Below, in pieces: positions 6,124 through 11,057 of a DNA stretch of 11,057 nucleotides. Location: the NCBI GenBank assembly GCA_023457875.1, contig JAEXBC010000263.1:1-11057 (forward strand). The letters run 5' to 3'. The position numbers and the translations under genes are program-made. This DNA is from Bacillota bacterium (GTDB taxonomy: Bacteria; Bacillota; Clostridia; Lachnospirales; Cellulosilyticaceae). The notes under the pieces were generated by a model that ran no database searches, was not told the origin of the DNA, and worked only from the letters and a program-made list of their open reading frames with translations. How positions within the stretch are numbered: the first letter of the stretch is position 1; the number at the start of each line of letters is the position of its first letter.

Positions 6124-6552
6124 CTAGGATATGGGATGCTCTTTTAAGAAAGTACAAATCAAATCATATTGTTCTTGGGTGATAATCTTGTCTTTGTAGA
6201 GCATATCAGCAACACTCTGATCCTTATCCTTCATCTCTTTAAGGCTTTCTGGTGGTATTTTGATAATGACACTATATATTTTTTTGACATCTTCGGCACT
6301 GAGCTTGTTGTCTAATTTTAAAGTTTCTATGGCAAAGTTGAATCTTTTAAAAGGACGATAATGACGATAACGATGATGAGAAGGCATTACAGGCTTTTTT
6401 TGAGCTTCAGGGTTGGCTGGTGCTTTATCAGCTTCACTTTGAGACTTATTTTGGGGTGCATGATCTTGAAAAGGAATAGCCATTAAAGATGTCGCATGTA
6501 AACAAAGTATAAGTAGAGTAGTTAAGAACAGAAAACCTATATTCTTTTTCAT
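6124..6552 (-). CDS. Small secreted His/Arg-rich protein, function unknown
   Basis: The product is 142 residues. A signal peptide covers residues 1-25 (hydrophobic core IGFLFLTTLLILCL, likely cleavage after SLMA). Residues 26-57 are polar and proline/alanine rich. Residues 58-70 form a basic, aromatic cluster SHHRYRHYRPFKR. The C-terminal part has two related helical units, LDNKLSAEDVKKIYSVI (80-96) and YKDKIITQEQYDLICTFL (119-136). The second resembles the short 'dGiITqEqYd' SHOCT-like helix pair seen at the ends of many bacterial proteins. AGGAGG eight bases upstream fixes the start. The next gene on the strand, thiT, has its own promoter 30 bases downstream, and no terminator is visible between them. 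The basic cluster could bind metal, wall polymer or nucleic acid, but that is a guess. Confidence 0.75.
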   Translation of the reverse strand: MKKNIGFLFLTTLLILCLHATSLMAIPFQDHAPQNKSQSEADKAPANPEAQKKPVMPSHHRYRHYRPFKRFNFAIETLKLDNKLSAEDVKKIYSVIIKIPPESLKEMKDKDQSVADMLYKDKIITQEQYDLICTFLKEHPIS

Positions 6553-6646
6553 AAAAGGAACCTCCTATAAAAATTTACCCAAGTAGTATACCCAAAACGC
6601 TATAAATTATTAGTTACTAGGTAAATCATACAAACATAAATGAGGC

Positions 6647-6675
6647 TTGACATTATAATCTATTTTCATTATCCT
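6647..6675 (+). promoter_or_regulatory. Promoter of the T-box-proS transcript
   Basis: A perfect -35 box TTGACA (6647-6652), a 17-base spacer and TATCCT (6670-6675) put the transcription start near 6682. This is just before the T-box leader. Confidence 0.7.
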
Positions 6676-6788
6676 TATAGTTAGATAAGAATAAGATAAA
6701 ATAGTGATGATGAGAAATCAACAGGTTAATACTTTCAAATACCATAAAGAGAGGAAGCTCACCGGGTGAAAGGCTTCTAAAGTAAAGG

Positions 6789-6791
6789 CCT
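6789..6791 (+). promoter_or_regulatory. Candidate T-box specifier codon CCU (proline)
   Basis: CCT follows AAAGG and precedes ATTGTCC, matching the place of the specifier on the 3' side of stem I. It agrees with the proS gene downstream. CCA at 6797-6799 is a less well placed alternative. Confidence 0.65.
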
Positions 6792-6911
6792 ATTGTCCAA
6801 GCTCGAAGCTCTGCGCAAATTCATAAACGCAGCGGGTTCTCCCGTTATTGAGATACTAAGATGATATGGTCTATGACTATATTAATTAGGGTGGTACCGC
6901 CGAAGACAATG

Positions 6912-6941
6912 GCCCCTATGCATGATGCATAGGGGCTTTTT
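6912..6941 (+). terminator. T-box-controlled intrinsic terminator
   Basis: GCCCCTATGCAT (6912-6923) and ATGCATAGGGGC (6925-6936) are perfect complements and fold as a 10-bp stem with a 5-base loop, followed by TTTTT. CCCT at 6914-6917 can instead pair with AGGG of the T-box, as in the standard antiterminator. Confidence 0.95.
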
Positions 6942-7034
6942 AAGCTTTAAAGAATGAATTTTAAGATGGTTTATACCAAAGATAGACAACATCTTATCAA
7001 AGCAAATAAATAATAAGAAAAGGATGAAAAGACT

Positions 7035-8741
7035 ATGTTAATGAGTAAGCTTTTAGGCGAGAGATTTAAAGAAAAACCAAATGAAGCAACAAGTATAAGT
7101 CATATTTTTTTACTAAGAGGTGGTTATGTAAGACAAGTAACAAATGGGATTTATTCCTTATTACTTCCAGCTAAAAGAGTAGCGGCTAAGATTGAAAATA
7201 TTATTCGTGAAGAAATGGATGCCATTGATGGGCAAGAGGTCCTTTTCCCCGTAGCACTTCCAGGAGAACTTTGGAAGGAGTCAGGTCGTTTTGAGGCAGT
7301 GGGTAGTGAGCTGGTTCGTTTTAAAGACCGTGGTGGAAAAGATATGGTACTTGGTATGACTCACGAAGAGGCAGCTGTTCATTTGGCGAGAACAGAAGCT
7401 AAGTCCTATAATGATTATCCTTTTATGATTTATCAGATTCAAACTAAATTTAGAGATGAGCCAAGAGCAAGAGGCGGACTGATTCGTGTACGTGAGTTTA
7501 CCATGAAGGATGCCTATTCCTTCCATACTACCCAAGAAGATTTAGAGCAATATTATGATAAGTGCTATGACGCCTATAACAAAATCTATGCAAGAGCAGG
7601 TGTACCAGAGGTTATAGCTGTAAAATCAGATACAGGTATGATGGGTGGAAAAGTAGCGCATGAGTTTATGTTACTTACAGATATTGGAGAAGATACCCTT
7701 GTCATTTGTGATAGCTGCGACTACCAATCTAATATGGAGGTTGCAACAGGAAAGTTAGCTGTAGCAACCACCGAGGAAGGGCCTATAGAAGAAGTACACA
7801 CCCCAGATGCACATACCATTGATGAGGTCGCTAACTTCCTAGGGGTGAGCGCTTCACAAACTATGAAAGCATGTATCTTTGAGGTAGAAGGACAAAAAGC
7901 ACCTCTTATTGTCTTTCTTAGAGGAGACCTTCAAGTAAACGAAGCAAAACTTACCAAAATCGTTAAAGCAAATGTAATGCCATTTGAAAAATATGAAGAG
8001 ACGCCAAACCTTTGCTTTGGCTTTGTGGGACCATATCACTTAGATGCAAAGGATGCCACAATCATTTTTGATGAATCACTTAGAAATGAAAAGAATCTTG
8101 TATCAGGTGCCAATAAAAAAGACTATCATATCAAAGGCATTAGTGTTGAAAGAGATGTTAAACCAGAGGCGTTTTTTGATGTGGCAGAGGTATTGGAAGG
8201 ACAGGAATGTCCATGCTGCCATGGTAAGCTACAGTTTAAGCGTGGCGTTGAAGTGGGTAACATCTTCCAGCTTGGAACAAGATATACGCAGAGTATGGGC
8301 ATGACCTATATTGATAGTGATGGCAAGGCAAAAACACCTATTATGGGTTGCTATGGTATTGGAGTAGGTAGACTGCTTGCTTGTATTATAGAAGCATCCC
8401 ATGATGATTATGGTCCAATCTGGCCAATGTCTGTTGCACCATGGCAAGTGCATATTTGTGTATTAAATAGCAAAAACCTAGATGTGAACGAAGTTGGAAA
8501 TGACGTTTATAACAAGTTAAATGGTAAGCTTGAAGTCATTATGGATGACAGAAACATCGCAGCAGGTGCTAAATTTGCAGATGCAGATTTACTGGGTGTA
8601 CCAGTAAGAGTAGTCATTGGCGAGAAAAACCTTAAAGAAGGAAAAGTAGAGCTAGTGACACGTGATAAGCGCATCAAGAAGCTTGTTGATCTTAATGATA
8701 TTGAACAGGAAGTAACACAGCTTGTTAATAGCTTACTATAA
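7035..8741 (+). CDS. proS: Prolyl-tRNA synthetase (bacterial type with editing domain)
   Basis: This cytoplasmic class II enzyme charges tRNA-Pro. The product is 568 residues, the usual length for the bacterial form. The catalytic core has LRGGYVRQVTNGIYSLLLP (27-45), motif 2 in FRDEPRARGGLIRVREF (139-155) and motif 3 in GCYGIGVGRLLA (438-449). An INS-type editing domain is inserted at about 225-400. Lys278 in SQTMKACIFE matches the lysine needed to clear mischarged Ala-tRNA-Pro. CDSC (225-228) and CPCC (392-395) bracket this insertion and could form a small metal site, which is an inference. The anticodon-binding domain follows at about 470-568. AAAAGGATG lies upstream of the ATG at 7035; a second ATG two codons later is possible. 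The gene is controlled by the T-box leader. Confidence 0.97.
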   Translation: MLMSKLLGERFKEKPNEATSISHIFLLRGGYVRQVTNGIYSLLLPAKRVAAKIENIIREEMDAIDGQEVLFPVALPGELWKESGRFEAVGSELVRFKDRGGKDMVLGMTHEEAAVHLARTEAKSYNDYPFMIYQIQTKFRDEPRARGGLIRVREFTMKDAYSFHTTQEDLEQYYDKCYDAYNKIYARAGVPEVIAVKSDTGMMGGKVAHEFMLLTDIGEDTLVICDSCDYQSNMEVATGKLAVATTEEGPIEEVHTPDAHTIDEVANFLGVSASQTMKACIFEVEGQKAPLIVFLRGDLQVNEAKLTKIVKANVMPFEKYEETPNLCFGFVGPYHLDAKDATIIFDESLRNEKNLVSGANKKDYHIKGISVERDVKPEAFFDVAEVLEGQECPCCHGKLQFKRGVEVGNIFQLGTRYTQSMGMTYIDSDGKAKTPIMGCYGIGVGRLLACIIEASHDDYGPIWPMSVAPWQVHICVLNSKNLDVNEVGNDVYNKLNGKLEVIMDDRNIAAGAKFADADLLGVPVRVVIGEKNLKEGKVELVTRDKRIKKLVDLNDIEQEVTQLVNSLL

Positions 8742-8779
8742 GCAGTCTATTATCGCTTTACAAATAAAGGGGGATTTAT

Positions 8780-9079
8780 ATGATTATAATCGGTATGATA
8801 GTAGGCTATATAGTACTTGCAATTTTATGTGAGCGCCTTGATAAAAAGAATATTACGCTCGGTGAAACACTAAAAAATAAGACCAGAACACTGGGTAAAA
8901 ATAAGAAGATTTGGCAGTATGTTAGTATGATTCTTATCATTTTGATGATCCTATTATTAACACCTCTTTGGCGTCCTCCTGCTTTTGTACTAGGCTGTAT
9001 ACTAGGAAGTACCTGCGCAATCATAGATTTCGTTTTCGAAACGAGTTTTTATGATAAATCTAGAAATAGCCTAAGGTAA
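8780..9079 (+). CDS. Small membrane protein downstream of proS, function unknown
   Basis: The product is 99 residues. Three hydrophobic segments are seen at about 1-18 (MIIIGMIVGYIVLAILCE), 47-64 (VSMILIILMILLLTPLW) and 68-87 (FVLGCILGSTCAIIDFVF). A basic loop KNKTRTLGKNKK separates the first two. A strong AAGGGGG sits eight bases before the ATG. Only 38 bases separate it from the proS stop and no terminator is seen between them, so it is probably carried on the proS transcript. That would place it under proline T-box control, though a functional link to translation need not follow. No family is recognised. Confidence 0.75.
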   Translation: MIIIGMIVGYIVLAILCERLDKKNITLGETLKNKTRTLGKNKKIWQYVSMILIILMILLLTPLWRPPAFVLGCILGSTCAIIDFVFETSFYDKSRNSLR

Positions 9080-9101
9080 CAGCTAGACAAGGACAAATTG
9101 G

Positions 9102-10106
9102 CTAGAACAAGCGTCTTCTATATACACGGCGAGCAAAATAAAGCTCTGCGGCATGATAGCCTTGCTGATAAAGGAAATTATAAGTATCAGTATCCTTGGC
9201 AATATCAAAGTTTAATGCAGAGACATCACCAGTTAAGATGGGAATACTTCTTTTTACATTTTTAGGTGTGTTTTTAAAGGCTTGCGCCTGAATTTTTGAA
9301 GAGCAGGAAAGTGTATTAGTTATAAAGTCTACTAGGTTGTTAATAGGTATGGCAGGCGCATTGGAATCAAAGTAAATCCCTAGCGTTTCATACAAGGGAG
9401 AAATGTCATCAAATAAACTGATGGGATAATTATAAAGTAATCCGCCATCGGCAAATATTTTTGGCGTATTGTATGGTGAGGTATTTCCGGTGGTGGAGGA
9501 AATTGATTGAAATAGAAGAGGAATGGACATTGAAATACGTACTGCTTCAGCGACCTCCATTAAAGGGGTAGTTTTATATGAAAAAATGCTGGAGGTAGTG
9601 GAAGAAACATCTGTTCCCACGATATATAATTCTTTAAAGGGCTTTCCATTTTTGTGAACAGTAGGATTCATAAAGTCTGAAAAGGTGTAGGGGGGCCCTT
9701 TTTTTGTGGCATCAAATTCTTCCGCTATATGAGTTTTTAGCCATTCATAGAAATAATTTGAAGAATACCAACCGTATTCTTTAATAAGACGATAGACACA
9801 GTCTACATTGTCAAATACCTTGCTTAAGCTCTGTTTAATGGTATCGCTAAGACCACGTGAATCAGGTGAATCACTATCTTTTTCTAGTATCTTTGAGTAA
9901 TCTAAAGTATCCATTATAGCCATCAGTTCGTCAAAAGAGGAGTTAAAGGAGGTAATACAAGCTGTAATCGCGCCAACTGAAGTACCACCTACTCGTTTAA
10001 TATTTGGCATTAAATTCATTTTGTAAAAGTAGTCTAAAACGCCAAGATATGCAATGCCCAGGGCCCCTCCTCCTGAAAATACTAAATTTCTGTAAGGCAG
10101 TCGCAT
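9102..10106 (-). CDS. Patatin-like phospholipase / acyl hydrolase
   Basis: The product is 334 residues and is expected to cleave acyl chains from lipids with a Ser-Asp dyad. All patatin landmarks are visible: the oxyanion loop SGGGALG (11-17) near the N-terminus, the nucleophile elbow GGTSVG with Ser43, and the DGG motif with Asp220 (IFADGGLLYNYPI). Between them lies a helical region and VGTDVSS (163-169), a usual core strand. There is no signal peptide or membrane helix, so the enzyme is probably cytoplasmic or peripheral. The C-terminus is basic (RRVYRRRLF). GAGGTG upstream supports the start. It lies 82 bases downstream of pgaD on the same strand with no terminator between, so it may be part of the pga operon. 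It ends 22 bases from the convergent 8780 gene with no clear terminator. The natural substrate cannot be inferred. Confidence 0.92.
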   Translation of the reverse strand: MRLPYRNLVFSGGGALGIAYLGVLDYFYKMNLMPNIKRVGGTSVGAITACITSFNSSFDELMAIMDTLDYSKILEKDSDSPDSRGLSDTIKQSLSKVFDNVDCVYRLIKEYGWYSSNYFYEWLKTHIAEEFDATKKGPPYTFSDFMNPTVHKNGKPFKELYIVGTDVSSTTSSIFSYKTTPLMEVAEAVRISMSIPLLFQSISSTTGNTSPYNTPKIFADGGLLYNYPISLFDDISPLYETLGIYFDSNAPAIPINNLVDFITNTLSCSSKIQAQAFKNTPKNVKRSIPILTGDVSALNFDIAKDTDTYNFLYQQGYHAAELYFARRVYRRRLF

Positions 10107-10188
10107 ATATAGTCACCTCAATTATGGTTTATCTATTAAATAGTATATGTGAAGGACGGGCTACTTTAGACGTAACTCTATTATTCTT

Positions 10189-10593
10189 CTATACAATTGT
10201 CTTTTCTAAATAAATCACCTTATCCCGTTGCATTTTTAGTGTAAGTTCCTCGGACAGGTCAAAGTAACCTTGGATTTCATCAGTTGTAATAGCTGGGGGA
10301 AGTTGTCTTCTGTTAAGGTGTGCATATTTTTTGTAGTTGTATGCGCCCCACAGAAAGGCAACTATAAACACGCTTACTGCAATCAATATAGTAGTAGCCG
10401 AAATATATAGTGTTGACTGAAGCATAGCTGGCGTAAATAAGTTGTTATAAAATCCTTTTATGTTAAAAGCCCAAATGATGAAGGATAATATAATTTGCAC
10501 TAAGTATCCTAACATCAAGAGCCAACCTATGATGGTTATTATTCTTTCCACTACTTTAAGGACTTTTTTTTGTAATCCATCAATTATATTCAT
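10189..10593 (-). CDS. pgaD: PgaD-like subunit of poly-N-acetylglucosamine synthase
   Basis: The product is 134 residues. It is a small inner-membrane partner of the glycosyltransferase PgaC. Two hydrophobic segments lie at about 18-42 (IITIIGWLLMLGYLVQIIL and on) and 62-84 (LYISATTILIAVSVFIVAFLW). WGAYNYKKY (82-90) and NRRQLPP follow, a pattern like the WxxYNxxRF stretch after helix 2 in E. coli PgaD. The C-terminal part is soluble. The start overlaps the pgaC stop in ATGA, which implies translational coupling and supports the pairing. Family knowledge: in E. coli PgaC and PgaD together bind cyclic di-GMP and activate polymer synthesis; whether this pair does so is unknown. Low-similarity small proteins are easy to misassign, but the context is strong. 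Confidence 0.82.
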   Translation of the reverse strand: MNIIDGLQKKVLKVVERIITIIGWLLMLGYLVQIILSFIIWAFNIKGFYNNLFTPAMLQSTLYISATTILIAVSVFIVAFLWGAYNYKKYAHLNRRQLPPAITTDEIQGYFDLSEELTLKMQRDKVIYLEKTIV

Positions 10594-11057
10594 TGTGCAA
10601 TCCCCCTATCTGGGCTATCCCATGTTGCAAATTTTTTCTTTTTATCTCGTAGTAATGCTTTTGGAATGGCTCTTAATATAACCAATGCATTAAAATACCA
10701 ATAGAAATTAGGATACCATATTGCCCATAAGTAGTACTTAAGTAACTTTTCATCATAGCGTCTATCTAAAATCATAGCGACAGCAAATTGTATCAGGCAT
10801 AGTAAAGACAAATACTGACCTTGCCAAAATACAAAGAATATCGTTTGTTTTCCCATGGCAATTTGTGTGATATTGATTACAATCAGTATAAACCAAGCTA
10901 TTGACCAGAATATGCTAATGATTTGTTCAATATAGACTGGAATCAGACGTCTGTGTTTCCAATCTAAAAAGATATCTTTATGACGCAAGACGACTTCAAT
11001 ACCACCTTGTGCCCATCTTACTCTTTGCTTCCATAAGCCAACAATTGTTTCTGGAAC
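10590..11057 (-). CDS. pgaC: Poly-beta-1,6-N-acetylglucosamine synthase PgaC/IcaA, C-terminal part (5' end outside window)
   Basis: This family 2 glycosyltransferase polymerises GlcNAc at the membrane and exports the chain. The frame is open to the window edge and about 155 residues are visible; the full protein is usually over 400. The visible part begins with VPETIVGLWKQRVRWAQGG, which holds the QxxRW acceptor/processivity motif (11027-11013). Three or more hydrophobic segments follow (YIEQIISIFWSIAWFILIV; FWQGQYLSLLCLIQFAVAMI; YWYFNALVILRAI). The end, FATWDSPDRG, matches the family's TWxSPDRG tail. The catalytic DxD and TED motifs are outside the window. Its last four bases are shared with pgaD. 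Other pga/ica genes, if present, would be upstream, to the right of the window. Confidence 0.92.
   Translation of the reverse strand, partial: VPETIVGLWKQRVRWAQGGIEVVLRHKDIFLDWKHRRLIPVYIEQIISIFWSIAWFILIVINITQIAMGKQTIFFVFWQGQYLSLLCLIQFAVAMILDRRYDEKLLKYYLWAIWYPNFYWYFNALVILRAIPKALLRDKKKKFATWDSPDRGIAQ

Larger units (their letters stand above)
6705..6941 (+). ncRNA. T-box leader (tRNA-Pro sensing) controlling proS
   Basis: Stem I is marked by AGAGAG near 6748 and GGTGAAAG at the distal loop (6765-6772). The likely specifier is CCT at 6789-6791, a proline codon followed by A as usual. Next come a small hairpin CTGCG/CGCAG (6811-6832) and stem III CGGG/CCCG (6833-6844). The T-box AGGGTGGTACCGC is at 6888-6900. 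Its TGGT would pair with the ACCA end of tRNA-Pro, whose discriminator base is A. Uncharged tRNA-Pro should favour the antiterminator and turn proS on. The leader ends in the terminator at 6912-6941. Confidence 0.95.

Noticed and set aside
9102..10106. Anti-phage CBASS effector (CapV-like patatin)
   Set aside because: No cyclic-nucleotide synthase or CBASS accessory gene is visible nearby; the neighbours are pgaD and pgaC. The genes beyond the window cannot be checked.
10460..10681. Plus-strand open frame of 73 residues over pgaD/pgaC
   Set aside because: It is antisense to two overlapping family-supported genes and lacks a ribosome-binding site.

Overview
The window looks like chromosomal DNA from a low-GC Firmicute, most likely an anaerobic clostridium of the Lachnospirales type. 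The base composition is AT-rich, Shine-Dalgarno sites are strong (AGGAGG, AAGGAG, AAGGGGG), and sigma-A promoters are near consensus. A proline T-box leader, a TPP riboswitch ahead of thiT, and a type III glutamine synthetase all fit that group. The species cannot be fixed from this sequence. There is no sign of an insertion sequence, phage, CRISPR array, tRNA or rRNA.

Layout from left to right. (1) Bases 1-1145 hold the C-terminal half of a type III glutamine synthetase (+), closed by a strong terminator. (2) Bases 1511-2215 encode a secreted CAP/SCP-domain protein with a Thr/Ser/Asn-rich repeat linker, behind a promoter and an operator-like repeat cluster. (3) Bases 2314-3822 (-) encode an IMP dehydrogenase that strongly resembles the enzyme of the protozoan Tritrichomonas foetus. 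A bidirectional terminator separates it from the CAP gene. (4) Bases 3923-4525 (-) and 4819-5124 (+) are divergent genes for small membrane-anchored proteins of unknown function. Their shared intergenic region contains palindromes and promoters. (5) A hairpin of about 100 nt at 5151-5252 and a probable thiT terminator lie between convergent genes. (6) thiT (5297-5851, -) encodes the thiamine-binding subunit of an ECF transporter and is led by a full TPP riboswitch with promoter and terminator. (7) Bases 6124-6552 (-) encode a small secreted His/Arg-rich protein of unknown role. (8) proS (7035-8741, +) is preceded by a complete T-box leader with a likely CCU (Pro) specifier, and is followed by a small membrane-protein gene. 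(9) At the right edge, pgaC (partial) and pgaD overlap by four bases and lie upstream of a patatin-like lipase gene on the same strand. This may be an exopolysaccharide operon.

Most of the window is housekeeping: nitrogen assimilation, guanine nucleotide synthesis, thiamine uptake and tRNA charging. Two classic RNA regulators control thiT and proS. The less ordinary points are the protozoan-like IMPDH, a possible second RNA switch between the TPP aptamer and the thiT ribosome-binding site, the long structured hairpin at 5151-5252, the PgaC/PgaD type of poly-GlcNAc synthase in what looks like a Firmicute, and its patatin-like neighbour. No clearly new multi-gene system was found.
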